Part shown: in pieces, positions 34,652 to 42,312 of the stretch | Layout: each line of letters begins with the position of its first letter | Position numbering within the stretch: position 1 is the stretch's first letter | Assembly: GCA_003164785.1 (NCBI GenBank) | Contig: PLUE01000048.1 | Span: 379 to 64,378 of the forward strand | DNA from: Gammaproteobacteria bacterium | GTDB lineage: Bacteria; Pseudomonadota; Gammaproteobacteria; Steroidobacterales; Steroidobacteraceae | Direction: 5' to 3' | DNA: 64,000 nucleotides | The notes under the pieces: model-generated | Databases searched by the model: none | What the model saw: only the letters and a program-made list of their open reading frames with translations | What the model was told of the DNA's origin: nothing | Program-made: the position numbers and the translations under genes

Positions 34652-35976
34652 GCGATGCCATCGGTCTACTCGCCGCCAATCTTGCACCCGCGGAGGAGGC
34701 GCGCACGCCGCAGGCTCGCGTCGCAGGTGCCATGAAGGGCTTCGTGCAGGAGATCGGCGCGTTGAGCGCCTTCCGTCTCGAGTCCTGCATCCATTGCGGC
34801 ATCTGCTCGGACGCCTGTCATTTCTACATCGCCACCGAAGATCCGCAATACACGCCGATCTGGAAGGTGGAACCTTTCAAGCAGGCCTATAAACGCGAAG
34901 CCAGCCCGTTCGCCCCGCTGTTCAAATTATTGGGCTTGAAGCGTGAAGTGACCGCCGATCAGCTGGAGCATTGGCAGCATCTGCTGTTCGACAGCTGCAA
35001 CATGTGCGGCCGTTGCAGCTTGATCTGTCCCATGGGCATCGATGTGGCCGCGCTCATCGAGCAGGCGCGCCACGCCATGTTCGATGCTGGTCTGGCGCCG
35101 AAGGAACTCTACCAGAAGGCGGCGCACCAGCGCGAGACCGGCCAGCCGGAGGCGAGCGCCGAGCCCTATCGCGATCAATTGCTCGCCATCGGCGCACGGT
35201 TTGGCGTCGAGATTCCGCTCGATAAGCCCGAGGCGGAGATCATGTTGTGCGTACCCCGGACCGACATCGAGCATTACCCGAGTGCCGTCGCGGCGCTCGC
35301 GCGCGTGGTGCAACACCTCGGTGTGTCGTGCACCTTTCGCAGCGATGGCCTGGTGGCGGAGAACTACGGTTATTACGCGGGCGGCAAGGAGTGGCAGCGC
35401 GAGATCAGTCTGCGTTTGATCGAGCAGGCCATTGCCTGCAAAGCCAAGGTTCTGTTGGTGCCGGAATGCGGTCATGCCTATACCGCGCTGCGCTGGGAAG
35501 CGGCCGATCTGTACGGCAAGGCGCTGCCCTTCAAGGTACGCCACGTTACCGAATTTCTCGCCGACGAGTTGCAATCGGGGCACCTGAAGCTGACGCCTGC
35601 GGGCACCGGCAAAACCACCTTCCATGATCCCTGCCAGCTGGTGCGCAAGGGCGGCGTCAACGATGCACCGCGGGCGCTCATGAAAGCGATGGGCATCAAG
35701 CTCGACGAATTGAAGAATCACGGCGGTTTCAGTTACTGCTGTGGCGGCGGCGGTGGAGTGCTCGACATCGAGCGCGCGGCGCCCCTGCGCTACCGGACGA
35801 TGGAGAACAAATTGCGCGAGATCGACGATACCGGGGCCACGACGTTCGTGACGAGCTGCTCCGACTGCCGGCGCACCTTCGACGATGCGCAGGCTCACTT
35901 CAGCTGGGACAAGACCACCCACAGCCTGCTGGAACTCGTGGCCAATAATCTCCTGGCCGCGGCAGACCGTCCATGA
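34648..35976 (+). CDS. isp2: Isp2, HdrD-like FeS protein of hydrogenase
   Basis: A 442-residue cytoplasmic-side protein resembling heterodisulfide reductase subunit D. It has two [4Fe-4S] motifs, CIHCGICSDAC (from residue 47) and CNMCGRCSLICP (from residue 117). Two CCG-type domains follow: VPECGHAYTA, then HDPCQLVRKGG with SYCCGGGGGVLD and TSCSDCRRTF. HdrD proteins hold a special cubane at the CCG cysteines and reduce disulfides, so Isp2 has been proposed to give this hydrogenase a second partner besides quinone. It overlaps isp1 and the large-subunit gene by four bases each. Confidence 0.88.
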   Translation: MSDAIGLLAANLAPAEEARTPQARVAGAMKGFVQEIGALSAFRLESCIHCGICSDACHFYIATEDPQYTPIWKVEPFKQAYKREASPFAPLFKLLGLKREVTADQLEHWQHLLFDSCNMCGRCSLICPMGIDVAALIEQARHAMFDAGLAPKELYQKAAHQRETGQPEASAEPYRDQLLAIGARFGVEIPLDKPEAEIMLCVPRTDIEHYPSAVAALARVVQHLGVSCTFRSDGLVAENYGYYAGGKEWQREISLRLIEQAIACKAKVLLVPECGHAYTALRWEAADLYGKALPFKVRHVTEFLADELQSGHLKLTPAGTGKTTFHDPCQLVRKGGVNDAPRALMKAMGIKLDELKNHGGFSYCCGGGGGVLDIERAAPLRYRTMENKLREIDDTGATTFVTSCSDCRRTFDDAQAHFSWDKTTHSLLELVANNLLAAADRP

Positions 35977-37715
35977 CCGCACAGACCATCGTCGTCGATC
36001 CCGTCACGCGCATCGAAGGGCATCTGCGGATCGAGGCGCAGTTCGACGGCTCGACCATCACCCAGGCGTCGAGCTCCGGCACCATGGTGCGCGGCATCGA
36101 AATCATTCTGCAGGGCCGCGATCCACGCGATGCCTGGGCCTTTGCGCAGCGTATCTGCGGGGTGTGTACGCTGGTCCACGGGCTCGCCTCGGTGCGCGCC
36201 GTCGAAGATGCCTTGAAATATACCATCCCCGCCAACGCGCAGCTCATCCGCAATCTCATGATCGCCGCGCAGTTCGTGCACGATCATGTGATGCATTTTT
36301 ACCACTTACACGCCCTCGACTGGGTGGACGTCGTCTCGGCGCTCAAAGCCGATCCGAAGGCAACCTCGGCGCTCGCGCAATCGATCTCGACCTACGCACG
36401 CTCCTCGCCGGGCTATTTCACCGAGGTACAGAACCGGGTCAAGAAGCTGGTGGAATCGGGCCAGCTCGGCATTTTCGCCAATGCCTACTGGGGCCATCCG
36501 GGATACAAGTTGCCGCCGGAGGCGAACCTCATGGCCGTGGCGCATTATCTCGATGCGCTCGCCTGGCAGCGCGAGGTCGTGCAGCTACAAACCATCTTCG
36601 GCGGCAAGAACCCGCACCCCAATGTGCTGGTGGGCGGCGCGCCTTCCGCCATCAGCGTCCACACTGGCGCCGGCACCGGCACCACCGCCGTCAACGAAGT
36701 CGGCCTGCAGCGCGTGGCCGCGGTCATCGAACAGATGCGCAATTTCGTCGACCAGGTCTATTTGCCGGATATCCTGGCGATCGGTTCGTTTTACAAGGAT
36801 TGGTTCAAGACCGGCTACGGGGAAGGCACAGGAAATTTTCTGACCTACGGGGATTTCCCGGCCCTGGGCAGTCAGGACCCGAAAACCTTCCTGATACCGC
36901 GCGGCGCGATTCTGGGTCGCGACCTTTCCCATATCCATGAGGTCGACCTCAACGCGGAAGAGGACATCCAGGAATTCGTGTCACATTCGTGGTACGACTA
37001 CCAGGGCGGCAAGGACGTCGGGTTGCATCCGTACCGCGGAGAAACCAAGCTGAATTACTCCGGGCCACCCTCGCCATACAAGAACCTCGACACCTCGGCT
37101 AGTTATTCCTGGCTGAAGTCGCCGCGCTGGAAGGGGCACGCGATGGAAACGGGGCCGCTGGCGCGCGTGCTCATGCTGTACGCCAACGGCCACGAACCGA
37201 CCAAGGAACTCGCCGACAAGTCGCTGGCCCAGCTCGGCCTGCCGCTCGATGCCTTGTTCTCGACCATGGGTCGCACCGCCGCCCGTGCCCTCGAATGCAA
37301 AATACTGGCCGACGCCATGCCGCAGTGGTACGACGCTCTCATCGCGAACATCAAGGCCGGCGATGTGCGCACCTTCAATGATGCGCTGTGGGAGCCGTCG
37401 AGTTGGCCGCGACACGCGCAAGGCGTGGGATTCGTGGAGGCTCCCCGGGGCGCCTTGGCGCATTGGATCATCATCGACGACGGTAAGATCTCGAACTATC
37501 AGGCCGTGGTACCGACCACGTGGAATGCCGGCCCGCGCGATGTGAACGGTACCGAGGGCCCCTACGAAGCGGCACTCAAGGGTCACACCCTGCAAGACCC
37601 GAAGCAGCCGCTCGAAATCCTGCGTACCATTCACAGCTTCGATCCCTGCCTTGCCTGCGCCGTGCATGTCGTCGATCCGGACGGCGAGGAGTTGATTCGG
37701 GTGCGCGTGCAGTGA
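35973..37715 (+). CDS. hynL: [NiFe]-hydrogenase large subunit, Isp-type (group 1)
   Basis: Holds the NiFe(CN)2CO site that oxidises H2 or makes it. It is 580 residues. The L1 motif RICGVCTLVHG begins at residue 60; the L2 motif DPCLACAVH ends at His565, followed by a 15-residue tail starting VVDPDG that the maturation protease at 31848 should remove. The gene order small-isp1-isp2-large is the reason for calling it Isp-type (group 1e in current [NiFe] schemes). It ends 102 bp before the convergent tetraheme cytochrome gene. Confidence 0.96.
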   Translation: MTAQTIVVDPVTRIEGHLRIEAQFDGSTITQASSSGTMVRGIEIILQGRDPRDAWAFAQRICGVCTLVHGLASVRAVEDALKYTIPANAQLIRNLMIAAQFVHDHVMHFYHLHALDWVDVVSALKADPKATSALAQSISTYARSSPGYFTEVQNRVKKLVESGQLGIFANAYWGHPGYKLPPEANLMAVAHYLDALAWQREVVQLQTIFGGKNPHPNVLVGGAPSAISVHTGAGTGTTAVNEVGLQRVAAVIEQMRNFVDQVYLPDILAIGSFYKDWFKTGYGEGTGNFLTYGDFPALGSQDPKTFLIPRGAILGRDLSHIHEVDLNAEEDIQEFVSHSWYDYQGGKDVGLHPYRGETKLNYSGPPSPYKNLDTSASYSWLKSPRWKGHAMETGPLARVLMLYANGHEPTKELADKSLAQLGLPLDALFSTMGRTAARALECKILADAMPQWYDALIANIKAGDVRTFNDALWEPSSWPRHAQGVGFVEAPRGALAHWIIIDDGKISNYQAVVPTTWNAGPRDVNGTEGPYEAALKGHTLQDPKQPLEILRTIHSFDPCLACAVHVVDPDGEELIRVRVQ

Positions 37716-37728
37716 GTGGGGCCGCTCG

Positions 37729-37769
37729 GGTCTCGTGCGCACGGGTGCTGTGCGCTCGTGTTCGAGACC
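37729..37769. terminator. Possible bidirectional hairpin between hynL and the tetraheme gene
   Basis: A 7-bp stem GGTCTCG/CGAGACC (37729-37735 with 37763-37769) has an inner partly paired GC-rich loop between convergent stops at 37715 and 37818. No T tract is present, so intrinsic termination is uncertain. Confidence 0.3.
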
Positions 37770-37817
37770 GTTCTGCGGCGGCGGGTGCCTCGGCCGCTTG
37801 AGGTACTCGTCGGCGCT

Positions 37818-38396
37818 TCAGCCACCCGGCAGCGTGTGCGCGACGCCCTGGTGGCAATCGATGCAGGTCATGCCGCTCTTTGCCAACGATTGATGCGCCT
37901 CGGCGGCGGCCGGGGGCTGCTTCGCGAATGCCATGGCGGCCGGCGTATGACAGCTGCGGCACTCCGCGGAATCGTTCGCCTTGAGCTCGTCCCAGATCTT
38001 CTGTGCCAGCGCCATCCGCATCGCTTCGTATTTTGCGGGCGTATCGAGTTCCCCGCGCAGGTGGCCCCACAACTCTTTATATGCCTGAATGTGCCGCCAC
38101 AGGCCCGGCAGAAAGGCCGGCGGTACATGGCAATTACCGCAGCCCGCCTGAATGCCGAATTCGTTGGAGGAATGCACGCTCTGCTTCAACTCCTGGGCAG
38201 CGGTATTCATCTCGTGGCAGGAGGTGCAGAACGCATTGGTCTCTGCAAATTTGAGGCCGCCCACGAAGCCGCCCGTCACGACGACGCCGATGATGAAGGC
38301 GATCAGTCCCCCGGCCGGAATACCGAGCAAAAACCAACGCTGCGGGCGCCGCCAAAGCCATGCGGCAATGCCGCCGACGGGTTGCGGGGAATTCAC
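37818..38396 (-). CDS. NapC/NirT/CymA-like tetraheme c-type cytochrome
   Basis: A 192-residue protein with an N-terminal membrane anchor (residues about 22-45, LGIPAGGLIAFIIGVVVTGG) and a periplasmic domain with four CxxCH sites: CTSCH, CGNCH, CRSCH and CIDCH. NapC/CymA proteins oxidise menaquinol and pass electrons to periplasmic partners; in Shewanella CymA feeds MtrCAB. The start is GTG at 38396. It is divergent from the MtrC-like gene and shares a perfect operator palindrome with it, supporting a common role. Confidence 0.9.
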   Translation of the reverse strand: MNSPQPVGGIAAWLWRRPQRWFLLGIPAGGLIAFIIGVVVTGGFVGGLKFAETNAFCTSCHEMNTAAQELKQSVHSSNEFGIQAGCGNCHVPPAFLPGLWRHIQAYKELWGHLRGELDTPAKYEAMRMALAQKIWDELKANDSAECRSCHTPAAMAFAKQPPAAAEAHQSLAKSGMTCIDCHQGVAHTLPGG

Positions 38397-38528
38397 GGCG
38401 AAGTTCTCGAGGCAGTCATGAGCGATCCTTCATCCCAATCCGAATCTGTCGGCTGATCTGAATGATCAGCGTTGGCACGCATCGCCGTCAACCGAAAGGA
38501 ACAGGCTACTCCCGCCGCGGGTCCGAGA

Positions 38529-38548
38529 TCTGTACGTTTTCGTACAGA
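38529..38548. promoter_or_regulatory. Perfect CRP/FNR-geometry operator upstream of the tetraheme and mtr genes
   Basis: TCTGTACG and CGTACAGA flank TTTT; with the outer A/T the palindrome is 22 bp (38528-38549). The core TGTAC-N6-GTACA at 38531-38546 has the 5+6+5 spacing of CRP/FNR-family sites. It lies about 100 bp before the MtrC-like ATG and 132 bp before the tetraheme GTG. The other sites in this window are read as variants of this one. Confidence 0.65.
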
Positions 38549-38648
38549 TGCTTCCCCGGTTGTGGCGTAAGGTGTGAGTGAGTGCTTCGGGGTGTCTGCG
38601 TGGGTGTTGCGCAGCCGCGGATTGTCGGGATCGATCGGGGAGAGTTAC

Positions 38649-41300
38649 ATGTCGCGTGGGAACGGGATTGACGGGTTACGCCGCGGCGCCACTTGGGGCG
38701 CGGCCGCAATGGTCACCGCGATGCTTTATGCGCTGCTGGGAGCTTGTAGTGGCAGTACCGGCCCCGCCGGGGCCACGGGGGCGACCGGCGCCACGGGCGC
38801 GACCGGATCGACCGGCGCCACCGGCTCGGTGAGCGCGCTCAGCCTGACGACGGCCGCGACGATTACCGCGACCATCACCGGTGTCACCATTTCCACCACC
38901 TCGCCCGCACAGCCCGTGGTGAAATTCCAGCTGGTCAATGAAAGCGGCCAGCCGCTGTCGGGCTTGACGGCGGGCGAGATCGATTTCGCGGTCGCCAAGC
39001 TCGTCCCCGCGGGTACGCAGCTCGCCGCGGTCCCGCCGCAGACGGTGGCACCCGCGCCGCTGATGTCGAGCCAATGGCAATCATACATCTATACGACGGC
39101 GACTCCCGCGAGCGCGGGCACCACCGCGGACCCCGTGGTCGGCACCACGCCGCAGCCGCAGGCAACCGTCGAGGCCGGCACGGCGGGGACTCTGGTCGAT
39201 AACGGCGATGGCACATATCAGTACACCTTCGCAAAAGACATCTCCGCGGACAAGGCCGTCCCTTATGTGCCGACGCTCACCCACCGGGTGGGTTTCGAGA
39301 TCCGCGGCGTCACCAATTCCGCGGGCACCACCATCGTGGCGAACAGCCCGGTCTATACCTTCCAGCCCTCGACCGGCGCCACCACCGGTATCACCCAGTT
39401 CGACATCGTCGATGACACCAGCTGCAATGGCTGCCACCAGAGCCTCGCCGTGCACGGGGGTGCGCGCGAGGGCGTGAAGTACTGCGTGGTGTGCCACAAC
39501 CCCAGCACTATCGATCCGTCCAGCGGCAACACCCTGGACTTCAAGGCGATGGTCCACGCCATTCATACCGGCGCAGGCCTGCCCAACGTGGCGGGCAAGT
39601 CCTTCACGGGAGTCACGGTTTCCCCCACCTCCAATTACTACATCTACGGTTATGGCGGGGCCGTCAGCGATTTCTCGACAGTGGTGTTCCCGCAGGACGA
39701 TGCCAGCGGCAACAACAGCGCGGTGTCCGGGCCGGGCACGCGCTTCTGCACCGTGTGCCATGTCACCAGCGACACCAGCACGCCGCAGGCGGGGAACTTC
39801 AGTTCGGCGCCTTCGGCAGTCGCCTGCGGTTCCTGCCACGACAACGTCAATTTCGCGACCGGGGCGGGCCATAGCGCCGCGAACATTGTCGCCAACGACA
39901 GCCAGTGCTCGATCTGCCACGGTCCGACCAGCACCATCGACAATGGTTCGCTGTCGGTGGTGGCCGCGCACACGACGGGCGTGGATACGGCCATCAAGCA
40001 CTTCCTGTTCAACATCGTCAGCGTCTCCAACACGGCGCCGGGCCAGATGCCGGTCGCCACCATCAGCGTGACGGATCCGACCAACAACAATGCTCCGTAC
40101 CCCATTGGCGCCGCCGGTGGTCCGTTCCAGCAAAGTTCTTCCGCCCTGAACCTGGACCTTGCCTGGAGCACCAACAGCCTGGGCGCCAACGGCGTCAACA
40201 ACGTGGGTTCGGGCAGCAATCCTGCCCAGCCGCTGACCATCAATCTTGCGGCCGCCGCCAAGGCCGGCACGGCGATCCAGAACGGCGACGGTTCATTCAC
40301 CGTGACCGCTGCCACGGCCCTTCCAGCCAATGCCACGGGTTCGCTGATCGCCTCGTTGGAGGGCCGGGCGGTGGAGTCGCTGAACAACCTCTCCGGCAGC
40401 GGCACCACGGCGGTCTCGCTGGGTGTGAAGACCGCGAGTCAGACAGTCACCATCACGGGCACGACGCCCGCGAGCCGCACGGCGGTCGTCGATTTTGCGA
40501 CCAAGTGCGCCACCTGCCATGGCACGTTGACCGTGCACGGGGAGAACCGCACCCTGGCAACGGTGGACGCAAAGGGTAATGCGGCGCCGCAGACCGACAT
40601 CAACCTGTGCGCCTCCTGCCACAACCCGAACGCCACGGACATCCTGGATATCACCAAGTCGACGCAAACCAAGGGCGCCTGTGCCCTGAGCAGCTCGCCG
40701 GTCGGGGCCGCGGATCACGCGATTGACCTCAAGACCATAATCCACGCCATCCATGCCTCGGGAGACCCGTACGCCTACAACACCACCAGCCCGATCTACG
40801 GCACCTACGGCAATGGCGCCAGCGGGGCCGCTTCCAGCACGGGTGGGTTGACGATCTGCTCCACCCACGCCCCGGGCGGGGGTGAGACGCTCCAGGTGCT
40901 GTATCCGCCCAGCAGCGACGAAAATGGCGTCCCCAGCCTGGCCAACTGCGAGGCCTGCCACCTTTCCGGTACCGAGTACCCGGTGGATCCCACGACCGCG
41001 GAAGGCACCACCATCCACGCCAACAGCGTCACCTCGGATCTGACCCTGGCCACGGTGGCGACGCCGAATTCCGCGGCGTGCTCCGCCTGCCACACCGATA
41101 GTTCGGCCATCAACCACATGCTGCAGAACGGAGGCAGTTTCAGTGCCAAGAAGAACGCGGACGGCACCCTTAATGCCGCCTCCGTCTCGTCCCTCGAGAC
41201 CTGTACCGTGTGCCATGCTTCGGGCGGTGTCGCGGACGTGAAGGTCGTGCACCATGTCTTGAGCTTCCCGGCCAACCAGACGACGGCCGCCACGCCGTGA
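38649..41300 (+). CDS. Decaheme outer-surface c-type cytochrome, MtrC/OmcA family
   Basis: An 883-residue lipoprotein: signal ending ALLGAC with the lipid Cys at residue 33. It has ten CxxCH sites in two groups of five, at about residues 259, 279, 367, 393, 420 and 620, 654, 767, 811, 852. Two pentaheme domains separated by about 195 residues of beta-rich sequence is the MtrC/OmcA plan. A collagen-like Gly-X-Thr repeat follows the lipid Cys. Such proteins sit on the cell surface and reduce metal oxides, humics or electrodes. ATG 38649 is chosen over 38574 because of the signal peptide. First gene of a three-gene conduit operon. Confidence 0.93.
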   Translation: MSRGNGIDGLRRGATWGAAAMVTAMLYALLGACSGSTGPAGATGATGATGATGSTGATGSVSALSLTTAATITATITGVTISTTSPAQPVVKFQLVNESGQPLSGLTAGEIDFAVAKLVPAGTQLAAVPPQTVAPAPLMSSQWQSYIYTTATPASAGTTADPVVGTTPQPQATVEAGTAGTLVDNGDGTYQYTFAKDISADKAVPYVPTLTHRVGFEIRGVTNSAGTTIVANSPVYTFQPSTGATTGITQFDIVDDTSCNGCHQSLAVHGGAREGVKYCVVCHNPSTIDPSSGNTLDFKAMVHAIHTGAGLPNVAGKSFTGVTVSPTSNYYIYGYGGAVSDFSTVVFPQDDASGNNSAVSGPGTRFCTVCHVTSDTSTPQAGNFSSAPSAVACGSCHDNVNFATGAGHSAANIVANDSQCSICHGPTSTIDNGSLSVVAAHTTGVDTAIKHFLFNIVSVSNTAPGQMPVATISVTDPTNNNAPYPIGAAGGPFQQSSSALNLDLAWSTNSLGANGVNNVGSGSNPAQPLTINLAAAAKAGTAIQNGDGSFTVTAATALPANATGSLIASLEGRAVESLNNLSGSGTTAVSLGVKTASQTVTITGTTPASRTAVVDFATKCATCHGTLTVHGENRTLATVDAKGNAAPQTDINLCASCHNPNATDILDITKSTQTKGACALSSSPVGAADHAIDLKTIIHAIHASGDPYAYNTTSPIYGTYGNGASGAASSTGGLTICSTHAPGGGETLQVLYPPSSDENGVPSLANCEACHLSGTEYPVDPTTAEGTTIHANSVTSDLTLATVATPNSAACSACHTDSSAINHMLQNGGSFSAKKNADGTLNAASVSSLETCTVCHASGGVADVKVVHHVLSFPANQTTAATP
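38751..38822 (+). repeat. Collagen-like Gly-X-Y coding repeat
   Basis: Eight consecutive codon triplets encode GST GPA GAT GAT GAT GAT GST GAT, starting two residues after the lipidated Cys of the MtrC-like protein. It probably forms a tether between the outer membrane anchor and the heme domains. Confidence 0.75.
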
Positions 41301-41344
41301 GGGGGCAATCACGGTCGCTGGACAGGCGTTCGGTGGGCACCTGA

Positions 41345-42307
41345 ATGCAGTGGTTGCGACGGGGAACAGCCGTGGTGGTGCTGCTGGCGTGCGGCTTGGG
41401 GCCGGCACGGGCCGCGGATGCGCCGCAGTCGGGCGCAGCAGCCGCATCATCGACGCCGGCGCCTGCCGCCTACAGTGCGCAGGGAGCCGACACCTGCCTG
41501 GCTTGTCACGGCGGTGACACCACGGTCACGGGCATTTTCCGCACCAAGCATGCGCGCCCGAACGATCCCAATGGCCCCTTCGGTCACGGCGGTCTGCAGT
41601 GCGAGGCCTGTCACGGTCCGGGCGGCGCGCACGCGGCGGCCGGCGGCGGCCCGCTCGCGGGCATGCGCGACTTCGGCCCCAAGGCGCTCACCCCGGCATC
41701 ACAGCAGAATGCCGTGTGTCTCGGCTGCCATCAATCGAACGCCGCGCACGATTGGGCGTCGAGCGCGCATGCCGCGAGCAACGTGGCCTGCGCGAGTTGC
41801 CATGATCTGCACAAGCCGAAGGATCCGGTGCTGACCGCGGCCACGCAGATCGAGGTCTGCACCAGCTGTCACCAGGCACAACACACCGACCTGCTCAAAC
41901 CGTCGCATCATCCGATGAGCGAGGGGAAAATGGCCTGTACCGCCTGCCATTCGCCGCACGGTTCGACGGCGCCGGCGCAATTGGTGAGGAACACCGTCAA
42001 CGAAACCTGCACCAGCTGCCATGCCGAATACCGCGGGCCGTTTCTCTGGGAACACCAGCCAGTGACCGAGGACTGCACCAGCTGTCACCAGCCGCATGGC
42101 TCGGTGCAACCGGCGCTGCTCAAGCTCCGCCCGCCGTTTCTGTGTCAGACCTGTCATGAGGGCGCGGGCCATCCATCCATCGCGAACACGCCACAGGGTT
42201 TGGCCGGCGGAACGTCGAGCGCCTATTTGCTCGCCGGCGGCTGTATCAACTGTCATTCCCAGGTTCACGGCTCGAATAACCCGTCCGGCCGCGCCTTGAT
42301 GCGATAG
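41345..42307 (+). CDS. Periplasmic decaheme cytochrome, MtrA/DmsE family
   Basis: A 320-residue exported cytochrome with signal MQWLRRGTAVVVLLACGLGP and ARA before the mature protein. It has ten CxxCH sites: CLACH, CEACH, CLGCH, CASCH, CTSCH, CTACH, CTSCH, CTSCH, CQTCH and CINCH. The length and heme count match MtrA, PioA and DmsE, which thread through an MtrB barrel to carry electrons across the outer membrane. The repeated 'CxxCHxPHG' blocks are characteristic. It begins 44 bp after the MtrC-like stop and ends 5 bp before mtrB. Confidence 0.93.
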   Translation: MQWLRRGTAVVVLLACGLGPARAADAPQSGAAAASSTPAPAAYSAQGADTCLACHGGDTTVTGIFRTKHARPNDPNGPFGHGGLQCEACHGPGGAHAAAGGGPLAGMRDFGPKALTPASQQNAVCLGCHQSNAAHDWASSAHAASNVACASCHDLHKPKDPVLTAATQIEVCTSCHQAQHTDLLKPSHHPMSEGKMACTACHSPHGSTAPAQLVRNTVNETCTSCHAEYRGPFLWEHQPVTEDCTSCHQPHGSVQPALLKLRPPFLCQTCHEGAGHPSIANTPQGLAGGTSSAYLLAGGCINCHSQVHGSNNPSGRALMR

Positions 42308-42312
42308 ACCTC

